Shown here: positions 34,643 through 42,598 of the stretch, one piece after another
How positions within the stretch are numbered: position 1 is the stretch's first letter
Layout of the letters: every line of letters begins with the position of its first letter
Source: Clostridiales bacterium
GTDB taxonomy: Bacteria; Bacillota; Clostridia; Christensenellales; Borkfalkiaceae
DNA: 48,727 nt
Direction of reading: 5' to 3'
Assembly (NCBI GenBank): GCA_015055735.1
Contig: SVHP01000004.1
Location: forward strand, 1-48,727
The notes under the pieces: model-generated
Told to the model about the DNA's origin: nothing
Databases searched by the model: none
Seen by the model: the letters and a program-made list of their open reading frames with translations, nothing else
Translations under genes and position numbers: made by a program

Positions 34643-37111
34643 ATGAAAAATATGCCTTACGACAAAGCATTGCTAGAATCCAAATTTGGACATTACGACC
34701 CAAATAATAAGGCAGGGTACGTTTTGACTGCTGGACAAGACTTGAAAAAACCTTGGTACTATATTTACAGTAATAGAGAAGTTCTTCTCTACGTAGATCA
34801 AAACGGTCCGGTTAAAGTTCAATATCAACCACCTAATGGTATTTTGGTTTTTAAAAGAGAAATGGGTGAAAACCAAAGCAAATGGCAAGTGTGGGTTTCT
34901 TCTTCTACCGTAAACGGTGGAATTCCCGTAAGTAATTTTGCTAGTCCCGAACTCAACTGCTTTGGAGAAAAGCCAAAGAGCACTATAAATTGGACGCCCG
35001 AAAAAGCCGTTTATACTCTCGAATATGAAAATGCAACTATAATAACAGAACTTAGCGTTCCTTGTGCTAATGCGACCGTTTGTATGAAAACCATCGTTAT
35101 AAATAAGGGGGATAAAACGGTATTTACTATAAATCCGTCAATGTTCCCTTACGTTAACGTTCCACAAATGGTTGCGTGGGATTTACCTGAATGGTATTTA
35201 ACTACAACCATAAAAAAGCAAGATAACTTCATTGCTTTTTGTGGGCAAATGAAAGAGCCGACTATGGACAAAACGAAAAATCGTTCTGTCACCCTTGCTC
35301 TCGATTATGAAGAGAATGCAGGTATCGAGTGTGATATGGTTAATTACGTAGGGGCTGGCAATTTCTTTATTCCTGACACCGTAAAGAACGGTACGCCTTT
35401 TGCAACTATGATGAAAGATGCTGACGGGCTCGTTCAAAAAAGTTATCAAGCAGTTTATACTGCAAAATATTCGTGTGTTCTTGAGAAAGGACAAAGTAAA
35501 ACTTTTACTCAAGTTTTAACTATACAAAACGATATATCTTACAATCAAGACCAACTTGATTACGATAAGATTTATTTCGACATGGATCAATATAATGCTA
35601 AAATTGAAGAAAGCAAGAACTTTTATTCAAATCTATTTAGCAAAAGAAAGACTAATACTTCAAATCCTGTGTTTAATAAGTTCATCAATGAATTTGCGCC
35701 TTTGCAAATGAACTGGGTAAGTTCGCTTGACCGTGGTTGGCCGTCCCAACAACGTGGTATTCGTGATACTAGCCAAGACTGTATGGGGTTATTACAACTT
35801 AATGAAAATGAAGTTCGTAAAAAGATACTTGAATTGTTTGAACATCAAACTAGTGAAGGTTGGTTTTATAAGCAAATGAGTACTGTTTCACGTTCTGCGC
35901 CACACGATATGCGTAAGTTTTGTGACGGTGGGGCGTTCGTGCTTGAACTCGTTTACGAATACTTGGCTTATACTAGAGATGAGAGCGTGCTTTGGGAAAA
36001 GACCGTTTGGCTAGATAGCGATAAGCAATCGACCATTTTGGAACACGTTATTAGTTGTATGGAGTATTACGTCGACGATAAAAATATCGGTGAGCACGGC
36101 TTATGTAAGTCATGGCACGGAGACTGGTATGATATTATAGATGGAATAGGCGACCAGGGCCGTGGTGAATCGGTGACCGTTACTGCGCAAACTATCATAA
36201 ATTTAGGCAATTTAGTTAAGATAATAAAGTGGCTTAACGATAATGGTAAAGCACTCGAATTGTGTGATAAAATTACAAAATATCAAAAATGTAAGAAATT
36301 ATTTAGTTCGGCAATGCAAAACGCCTATAATTCTGACGGCTATTATAACGGATACTTTAACGATAACGGCAAATGGATTCTCGGTAATAGCGATCCTGAC
36401 GGTCAAAAAAAGGTTTATTTAGTAAGTAATGCATGGGCGATTTTAAGTAATGCGCCAAATAAAGAACAAGCGAAAAAGATCTTAGAAATAATCGATAAAG
36501 AAAGTTTTGGAAGGCTTGGCTATAACGTTGTTAGCAAACCTTTCAAAAGTTACGTTGAAAAGGCTGGGCGTATGGGCAGTTTGTTGCTGAATAATTCTGA
36601 CCCGTATAACCATGCTACGAGTTTCTTGGTTCGTGCTTGCTGTGCATCGGGTAATGCGGATATGGCTTATAAAGCGACTAGATACATCTTCCCGATAGAA
36701 GAAGATTACGCACCTTGTGATAAGACTTTTGCGCCACCGTTTACTATTGCAAATTCATATAATTGTGAAGAAAAATATTTGCACCGAGTTGAACTACAAT
36801 ACCTATCGGGTACTGTTTCGTACGTTTTAAGGAATTTTTATTCTTCATTTTGTGGTATAAATTATTCGTTTGACGGGTTGGTTATAAAACCTTGTTTACC
36901 ACGTGATTTTGGCGATTTTAGTATAGAATTTGATTATCTAGGAAAGAAGTTTACAGTTAATTATTGTGTTAATCAAGATAAATGTGGTCAAATGATTCTA
37001 AACGGAGTACCACTTGCAACTAAAGAGAATACTCAAAGTGGAAAAAATATGTCTACTATAAAAGACGGCGATTTTAAGGACGTAAACGTGATTGACGTTT
37101 ACTATTATTAA
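34643..37111 (+). CDS. GH94-type glycoside phosphorylase 3
   Basis: An 822-residue cytoplasmic paralogue. Conserved blocks are LLYVDQNGPVKVQYQPPNG, RDTSQDCMG, FCDGGAFVLEL, GDWYD (493-497; Tyr replaces the second Trp of its relatives), YNHATSFLVRACC and SGTVSYVLR. The RDTSQD block also differs at the following positions (CMGLL versus FVGMN), so the acceptor site may prefer another sugar. GGAG is 8 bases before ATG 34643. The EEP gene follows after 9 bases, then AraC 3, so this unit appears to be a self-regulated operon. The promoter shares a motif with the second importer. Confidence 0.85.
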   Translation: MKNMPYDKALLESKFGHYDPNNKAGYVLTAGQDLKKPWYYIYSNREVLLYVDQNGPVKVQYQPPNGILVFKREMGENQSKWQVWVSSSTVNGGIPVSNFASPELNCFGEKPKSTINWTPEKAVYTLEYENATIITELSVPCANATVCMKTIVINKGDKTVFTINPSMFPYVNVPQMVAWDLPEWYLTTTIKKQDNFIAFCGQMKEPTMDKTKNRSVTLALDYEENAGIECDMVNYVGAGNFFIPDTVKNGTPFATMMKDADGLVQKSYQAVYTAKYSCVLEKGQSKTFTQVLTIQNDISYNQDQLDYDKIYFDMDQYNAKIEESKNFYSNLFSKRKTNTSNPVFNKFINEFAPLQMNWVSSLDRGWPSQQRGIRDTSQDCMGLLQLNENEVRKKILELFEHQTSEGWFYKQMSTVSRSAPHDMRKFCDGGAFVLELVYEYLAYTRDESVLWEKTVWLDSDKQSTILEHVISCMEYYVDDKNIGEHGLCKSWHGDWYDIIDGIGDQGRGESVTVTAQTIINLGNLVKIIKWLNDNGKALELCDKITKYQKCKKLFSSAMQNAYNSDGYYNGYFNDNGKWILGNSDPDGQKKVYLVSNAWAILSNAPNKEQAKKILEIIDKESFGRLGYNVVSKPFKSYVEKAGRMGSLLLNNSDPYNHATSFLVRACCASGNADMAYKATRYIFPIEEDYAPCDKTFAPPFTIANSYNCEEKYLHRVELQYLSGTVSYVLRNFYSSFCGINYSFDGLVIKPCLPRDFGDFSIEFDYLGKKFTVNYCVNQDKCGQMILNGVPLATKENTQSGKNMSTIKDGDFKDVNVIDVYYY

Positions 37112-37120
37112 GGAGAGAAG

Positions 37121-37867
37121 ATGGAAGTTAAAATAGGCAACTACAATATTTGTCATTGTGGCGATTATACTAACAGAAAGGATACCGATCCAATATGGGT
37201 ACAAGCCATAAACGTTCAGGCGATGGCTGATGCTATAAAAAAACTTGATTTTGACGTTATAGGCTTAAATGAAGTGTACTTTAAAAGCGTAAATGAAGAA
37301 GGGGTAGAGCAAGCCAAAAAACTTGCTAAACTTGCTGGATACGATTATTATGCCTCTGCAGAAGGGGCGAGCGATGGTAGGACGACGATCGGAAATGCGA
37401 TATTGTCAAAATATCCGATTATAAACGTGGAAATTATTGCTGTACCAACTATTCCAGAAAGCGAGAGAGTGGAAGAAGGCTGGTATGAAGATAGAGTGCT
37501 TTTAGTTGCTGATATAGAGATTAACGGAAAGGTTAACAAAGTTATCGTATCGCACTTTGGTTGCATAAAAAAAGAAAGAGAATTAATTGTTGATAAAATT
37601 AGTAAAATTTTAGATAAAGACGAGGTACTGGTCGTTATGGGCGACTTTAACGCACTTCCACATGCGCAAGAATTGCAACCGTTGTACGATAAAATGATTA
37701 GCTCTGCCGACCAAAAAAATAATAAAGAATTTACTTTTGCATCGTACAATCCACATATGTGCATAGATTATATATTCGTTAAAAAAGGTGTGGAAATAAA
37801 GGATTACGTCGTTCATAAAGAAAAGGCGTCTGACCATTATCCGATATCGGCTGTGCTAGATATCTAA
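37121..37867 (+). CDS. Endonuclease/exonuclease/phosphatase (EEP)-fold hydrolase
   Basis: A 248-residue cytoplasmic protein with the EEP metal and catalytic blocks: IGNYNI (5-10), GLNEV (Glu51), GNAILSKYPI, VSHFG, GDFNALP, IDYIF and SDHYPI at the end. Family members cut phosphodiesters or phosphomonoesters in lipids, inositol phosphates or nucleic acids. The context, between a phosphorylase and an AraC regulator, argues for a small-molecule or phosphate-decorated substrate rather than DNA repair (inference). AAGGAGAG precedes ATG 37121. Confidence 0.88.
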   Translation: MEVKIGNYNICHCGDYTNRKDTDPIWVQAINVQAMADAIKKLDFDVIGLNEVYFKSVNEEGVEQAKKLAKLAGYDYYASAEGASDGRTTIGNAILSKYPIINVEIIAVPTIPESERVEEGWYEDRVLLVADIEINGKVNKVIVSHFGCIKKERELIVDKISKILDKDEVLVVMGDFNALPHAQELQPLYDKMISSADQKNNKEFTFASYNPHMCIDYIFVKKGVEIKDYVVHKEKASDHYPISAVLDI

Positions 37868-37892
37868 ATTTTAGAAAGAAGGGGGAATAATT

Positions 37893-38774
37893 TTGGGCAT
37901 TCTTGACTTAAACATTACTATGCCAAATTTTCAAGGCGAAGTAATAACCGTTCAAAGGGACGTTATGTCTTTTAGTAAGTATCATAAACATCAGTTTGTG
38001 GAGATCGCTTACTTTTATCATGGGACGGGCAAGCACATAATTGACGGCAAGACTTTTGACGTAAAAGCAGGGGATATTTTCGTGTTAAACAGCAACGTTT
38101 TGCATCAGTTTAACGGGGACGATTTGCGTGTAATTAACGTAATGTTTTCGGCAAATTTTATTTCGCCCGACTATACTAACGATTGCTTTATAAAGCAGTT
38201 TTGCGAAAGCCATTTTGATAAAAGCGATTTAGGTGAGATAGACTTAAATAGGTATTTGTATATACCTGATTTTTCGTGTAAATATTCTGACGCTATCATA
38301 TACGATATGTTGCAAGAGTGCAATATGCATATGGAATGTTGTTCTACTATTTTGCGTAATAACGTCGAGATATTGATGGTTAATTTAATGAGGCTTTTGC
38401 TCATTAAAGATAACGAAATTCCACTTTTATATTCGCATAAAAACACCTTGGAAAAAGCCATATCGCTGATTGACGAAAACGTAAGCGATATAAATAAGGT
38501 TGAAGATATAACCGATAAAATAGGGTACAATAAATTGTATTTTAATAGACTGTTCAAAAATTATATGGGTATATCAATTTCCAAATATATTAGAAAAAAG
38601 AAAATGGAAAAGGTGTCTAATTTGCTTATGCATACTAATTTCACAATAGAAAAAATTGCCGAAATGGTGGGGTACGTGGATATGAAATCTTTTTATAGTG
38701 CGTTTAAGAAAGAAATGAACACTTCTCCAGGTTCGTATAGGGCAAAGTTCATTAAAGTTGAAAAAAGTAAATAA
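37893..38774 (+). CDS. AraC-family transcriptional regulator 3 (TTG start)
   Basis: A 293-residue protein with a cupin sensor (YHKHQFVEIAYFYHGTGKH, KAGDIFVLNSNVLHQF) and a C-terminal helix-turn-helix pair around VEDITDKIGYNKLYFNRLFK and IEKIAEMVGYVDMKSFYSAFK (each about 20 residues), ending SPGSYRAKF. The start is TTG at 37893, 7 bases after AAGGGGG; an ATG 27 bases further in has no ribosome binding site. It lies 25 bases after the EEP gene and 260 bases before the second importer operon, so it is the likely regulator of both flanking units, which share a promoter motif. Confidence 0.92.
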   Translation: MGILDLNITMPNFQGEVITVQRDVMSFSKYHKHQFVEIAYFYHGTGKHIIDGKTFDVKAGDIFVLNSNVLHQFNGDDLRVINVMFSANFISPDYTNDCFIKQFCESHFDKSDLGEIDLNRYLYIPDFSCKYSDAIIYDMLQECNMHMECCSTILRNNVEILMVNLMRLLLIKDNEIPLLYSHKNTLEKAISLIDENVSDINKVEDITDKIGYNKLYFNRLFKNYMGISISKYIRKKKMEKVSNLLMHTNFTIEKIAEMVGYVDMKSFYSAFKKEMNTSPGSYRAKFIKVEKSK

Positions 38775-38893
38775 AACCAAAATTTGATAGATGTCACAAA
38801 AATCAACGATTTTAACAATAAAATGGCTGAAAAATTAATAAAATAATGCATTTTTTCAAAATTATTTAAAAATTAATTTGATTCAAAAAACAA

Positions 38894-38922
38894 AAAAAGT
38901 TAAAAAACCCCTATAATAAGGT
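38894..38922 (+). promoter_or_regulatory. Shared promoter motif of the second importer operon
   Basis: AAAAAGTTAAAAA runs into ACCCCTATAATAAGGT. The block matches 34539-34567 before phosphorylase 3 at 25 of 29 positions by eye. TATAAT (38912-38917) is a good -10, but there is no recognisable -35, which suits an activator-dependent promoter. Confidence 0.65.
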
Positions 38923-38971
38923 TTAAATTTTTCATTAACATATAATATTACATATTATAAAATAAGTTTGT

Positions 38972-39002
38972 AACATGCCGAAGTGTTCGCTTTTGGCGTG
39001 TT
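38972..39002 (+). other. Leader hairpin before the second binding-protein gene
   Basis: AACATGCCGAA pairs with TTTGGCGTGTT over 11 positions (two G-U pairs) around GTGTTCGCT. It sits 24 bases upstream of AGGAGG, with no immediate T-tract. It could stabilise the message or modulate initiation. Elsewhere in 38775-39034 only AT-rich DNA is seen. Confidence 0.55.
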
Positions 39003-39034
39003 AACAAACTTTATTTTTTTATTTAGGAGGACTT

Positions 39035-40750
39035 ATGAAAAAAGTTTTATCACTCACTATGGCGATTCTTATTTCGGTAACGGTCGCATTTACCAGCACG
39101 GCTTGTCAAAACAGAACCGGCGAAACAGTTAAAGAAGGTTATACGCCATTATACGTAAACGTATTATCTTGTGGTGTAGGTACGGCTTTTGCTGAAAGCT
39201 TGGAAGATAAATTTGAAGCTATGTGCGAAGCTGAAGGAAAGAAGGTTGACGTTATTATCACTACTAACGACGTTAACGGCAACGAAGGTATTACTGCAGT
39301 TAGAAGCGGGGCTTCTGATATCTTCTATTTCAACGGTTTTGACATAAGCTATTATACTAACCTTGCTGAAAAAACAAGTAACGCAGTTCTTGATATAACT
39401 GACATCGTTACTGAAGGTGGAGAAGACTCTATTTACAACAGATTACAAGAAGTTTCTAGAAATTATTTTAACGTTGGCACTGATAACGACCCTAAATTCT
39501 TCGCTCTTCCTTGGTTCTCATCTTACTATGGTACGGTATATGACGTAGAACTCTTTAGAGAAAATCATTACTATAGAAACGATCCAAACATTCCTGCTGA
39601 TTCTTCAATTCTTGAATATACAGGTCTTGACGGAATAACAGGTAATGAAGACGATGCTTTCGGACCTGACGGTGTTGAAAATACCGTTGACGACGGATTA
39701 CCAGCAACTTGGAACGATTTTAGACTATTACTTGAACAAATGCAAAATACCCAAGTTAAGCCTTTTGCATTTACCATGCAAGGCAACTATACCGAAGCTT
39801 GGCTTTATAGTTTATGGGCTTCTTATGAAGGCGCATCAAACATTTACACTATGACAAACTTTAGTGGCGATTATAAGAGTAGAAATGCTCAAGGTGGAGT
39901 AGATACTTTAGAAGTTACCCCTGAAAACGCTTACATGATGTCAGAACAAACTGGTAAATTGGCAGCGCTTGAAATTGCAAAATACTTAGTTGAAAGTAAT
40001 AGTATTTGTCTAAACTCTTACGATTCTGCTTCAGAAAACAACTTAGAAGCACAAAAGACTTATTTACGTAGTTTCCTTGGTAAAAATGCAAATAAAGACG
40101 GACAACGTATAGCATTCTTAATGGAAGGTACGTGGTGGGAAAACGAAGCAAAAGATTATTTTGGTACTTTAGTAGGCGAAACCAAAGATGATTCTCTTGC
40201 TTATGGCACTCGTGAATTCGGATTTATGCCATTCCCTAAATTTATCAACGACGCAAGTGGTATTCCTGATCAAGTACATAATAAAACCGTTATGAGATCT
40301 TCTTGGGTATCTAACATGGCTGCTGCAGTTATGATTAGTAAAAACAGTGCTCAACCTGAACTTGCAAAAAAATTCCTTAAACTTGCATATTCAGAAGAAA
40401 TGAACGGTGACTTTACTCTAAATTCAGGTGTTACAGTACCTATGGAATATACCATGACTAAAGAACAGTTGTCAAAAATTACTCCTTTCCAAAAGAATAT
40501 TTTTGAACTTGTTCAAAGCCCATACGTAGAAGTTGTAGAGGCTGTTACTCGTTCTGAATATATGTTGTCAGAACCAGACGTAGTAAAAACGATTTCTACC
40601 TTTGCAATGGCTACAAGTGAAACTACAAGCACCTATATCAATGCGCCAATCGAAAAGTTTAAAGAAAACATGAGTGTTGAAACTTATTGGCAAGGAATTC
40701 AATGGGCAAACCCTGCTAAAAACTGGGCAAATATGCCTTGGATGAAATAG
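39035..40750 (+). CDS. ABC-importer solute-binding lipoprotein 2 with acidic loop insert
   Basis: A 571-residue lipoprotein (lipobox STAC, Cys24) of the family-1 sugar-binding class. Typical blocks are LEDKFEAMCEAEGKKVDVI in lobe one, FALPWFSSYYGTVYDVELF at the hinge and LMEGTWWENEAKDYF in lobe two. Residues 198-222 form an Asp/Gly-rich insert (GLDGITGNEDDAFGPDG, then VENTVDDGLP) that looks like a calcium-binding loop of the EF-hand or thrombospondin-3 kind. The insert sits just before the conserved PATWNDF segment. AGGAGG precedes ATG 39035. Permeases follow directly, in the usual order, unlike the first system. Confidence 0.93.
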   Translation: MKKVLSLTMAILISVTVAFTSTACQNRTGETVKEGYTPLYVNVLSCGVGTAFAESLEDKFEAMCEAEGKKVDVIITTNDVNGNEGITAVRSGASDIFYFNGFDISYYTNLAEKTSNAVLDITDIVTEGGEDSIYNRLQEVSRNYFNVGTDNDPKFFALPWFSSYYGTVYDVELFRENHYYRNDPNIPADSSILEYTGLDGITGNEDDAFGPDGVENTVDDGLPATWNDFRLLLEQMQNTQVKPFAFTMQGNYTEAWLYSLWASYEGASNIYTMTNFSGDYKSRNAQGGVDTLEVTPENAYMMSEQTGKLAALEIAKYLVESNSICLNSYDSASENNLEAQKTYLRSFLGKNANKDGQRIAFLMEGTWWENEAKDYFGTLVGETKDDSLAYGTREFGFMPFPKFINDASGIPDQVHNKTVMRSSWVSNMAAAVMISKNSAQPELAKKFLKLAYSEEMNGDFTLNSGVTVPMEYTMTKEQLSKITPFQKNIFELVQSPYVEVVEAVTRSEYMLSEPDVVKTISTFAMATSETTSTYINAPIEKFKENMSVETYWQGIQWANPAKNWANMPWMK

Positions 40751-40790
40751 TAGAAATTTTTAATATGCTACAGGAGCGAACATCAAGCAA

Positions 40791-41687
40791 ATGAAAAAGA
40801 TAAATTCAAATAAAAGCAAATGGATTAGAGAAACGATCTTTGCAGCGGCAATAGTGATATTGCCGCTTGCTTGGTGGGCGTTCTCTTTCTTTTATACGAC
40901 CTTTGATACCATTCTTTTGGGGTTCAAGGGTTATAATCGTATAAATCAGCAGACCACTTGGGTAGGCTTTGAAAACTTTGTAACGGTTATTGAAGAGTTA
41001 ACGACACCTGGAGAACTTTTGAATACTTCGCTCACAAATTCATTGTTGTTGTGGGTGATTAACGTATTCATAGCAATCCCTATTGCTCTTTTAGTTTCTT
41101 TTGCGTTATACAAAAAGGCTATCGGCTCTGGTATTTACAAAGTTATTTTGTTCTTACCAAGTATTGTGTCGGGTATGGTTTGGGTTTTAATTTATTCATT
41201 CCTTCTCGATAAGGGATTTCAAGTGGACTGGCTTTCTAATAACGATAAAAACCTTTATGCCTTGCTATTCTATAACTTGTGGTTAGGTTTTGCAGGTAAT
41301 ATGGTTTTATATACTGGGGCAATGAGTAGAGTTCCACCGTCATTAGTTGAAGCGGGACATCTTGACGGTATGAACGACTTTCAAGAATTTATCTACATAG
41401 TTTTACCACTTATATTCCCAACCTTGTCGGTTATACTTACTACTTGCATAATGACCATATTCACTATTCAATTGCCTGCGTTTGCTTTTTATGGTAACGG
41501 TGGTACTCAAAGTAAACCACATTTGTATAGCTTTGGCTTGTATACCTTTATGAAGGGTTATGCGCAAGATCCTGGCGAAACACCACTAGTTTCAGCAATA
41601 TCAATGCTAGTTTGCGCAGTTGCTGCGCCTGCATCGGTGTTGTTCCGTAAGTTATTGGAGAAGATTTCTCCAACGGTTGAATATTAA
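40791..41687 (+). CDS. ABC sugar importer permease 1 of the second system
   Basis: A 298-residue membrane protein with six predicted transmembrane segments and the coupling motif EAGHLDGMNDFQEFIYIVLP. The ribosome binding site AGGAG (40772-40776) is 14 bases from ATG 40791, longer than usual, so translation may be weaker or partly coupled. The gene follows the binding protein after 40 bases. No ATPase gene is nearby. Confidence 0.92.
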   Translation: MKKINSNKSKWIRETIFAAAIVILPLAWWAFSFFYTTFDTILLGFKGYNRINQQTTWVGFENFVTVIEELTTPGELLNTSLTNSLLLWVINVFIAIPIALLVSFALYKKAIGSGIYKVILFLPSIVSGMVWVLIYSFLLDKGFQVDWLSNNDKNLYALLFYNLWLGFAGNMVLYTGAMSRVPPSLVEAGHLDGMNDFQEFIYIVLPLIFPTLSVILTTCIMTIFTIQLPAFAFYGNGGTQSKPHLYSFGLYTFMKGYAQDPGETPLVSAISMLVCAVAAPASVLFRKLLEKISPTVEY

Positions 41688-41698
41688 GGAGGTGTATT

Positions 41699-42598
41699 AT
41701 GGCAAAGAGAACTAAACTTGAAAAGGCAAGCGTAAGAACGCCTTTCTTAATAATTTTGTCTATAATTATAGGTATTTATTGTCTATCGCTCGTAATTGCG
41801 TTGCTTTGGTCGGTACTTTCTTCACTTAAATCGGATTTTGCATTTTCAATGTATCCGTTTAAAATTCAACCACTTTCAGAGTGGCAGTTTATCAACTATT
41901 CTAGGGCGTTTTTAGAAGCTGAAGTTGAAATTTCTGTTAACGGTGGCACCGAATACGTTGGGTTTGTAAATATGTTGCTCTATTCTCTAATTTATTCGAT
42001 AGGGGTGGCGTTTTTATCTAATTTCACGAGATCGATGTGTGCGTACGTCGTCGCAAGATATAGACATCTTAGATGGACTAACGCTATACACGTTTTGGTT
42101 ATCGTCTTGTTAACGGTTGCTTTTCCAGGAAACTTGGCGGTTACCATTGCTTTCTACAAGATGATGAATATGTACAATAACATTTTCTTGTGCGTAGTCG
42201 TAAGTGCATTTTCTTTCAGCGGTCCACATTTCTTGTATATGTACGCGGCTTTTTCAAGCTTATCGAAAGAATATGCTGAATCGGCAGAGATTGACGGGGC
42301 AAATCAAGCAACCGTTATGTTTAAAATAATGATGCCTATGGTGAAGAATATTTTTATTGCCGTATTCATTTTGGATTTTATAGCCCTTTGGAACGACTAT
42401 AATCCTTCACTTTTGTACTTGCCTAATTATCCGATGTTGAGTTATGCGTTATTCCGTTTCCAACATCATACGCCTGCGCCTGATATTCCAGTAAGGCTTG
42501 CGGCAAGTACGATAGTTATAATGCCAACGTTGTTATTATTCATACTTTTTAGAAATCAAATCATGTCCAATCTTTCTATAGGAGGTTTGAAAGGATGA
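41699..42598 (+). CDS. ABC sugar importer permease 2 of the second system
   Basis: A 299-residue membrane protein with the motif AESAEIDGANQATVMFKIMM and the family ending NQIMSNLSIGGLKG. AAGGAGG precedes ATG 41699. Its TGA overlaps the next gene's ATG (ATGA), so the large surface protein is translationally coupled to the permease. Confidence 0.93.
   Translation: MAKRTKLEKASVRTPFLIILSIIIGIYCLSLVIALLWSVLSSLKSDFAFSMYPFKIQPLSEWQFINYSRAFLEAEVEISVNGGTEYVGFVNMLLYSLIYSIGVAFLSNFTRSMCAYVVARYRHLRWTNAIHVLVIVLLTVAFPGNLAVTIAFYKMMNMYNNIFLCVVVSAFSFSGPHFLYMYAAFSSLSKEYAESAEIDGANQATVMFKIMMPMVKNIFIAVFILDFIALWNDYNPSLLYLPNYPMLSYALFRFQHHTPAPDIPVRLAASTIVIMPTLLLFILFRNQIMSNLSIGGLKG

Noticed and set aside
37348-37764. 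A 138-codon minus-strand frame inside the EEP gene
   Set aside because: It is a shadow of the EEP gene, which has all its catalytic motifs.
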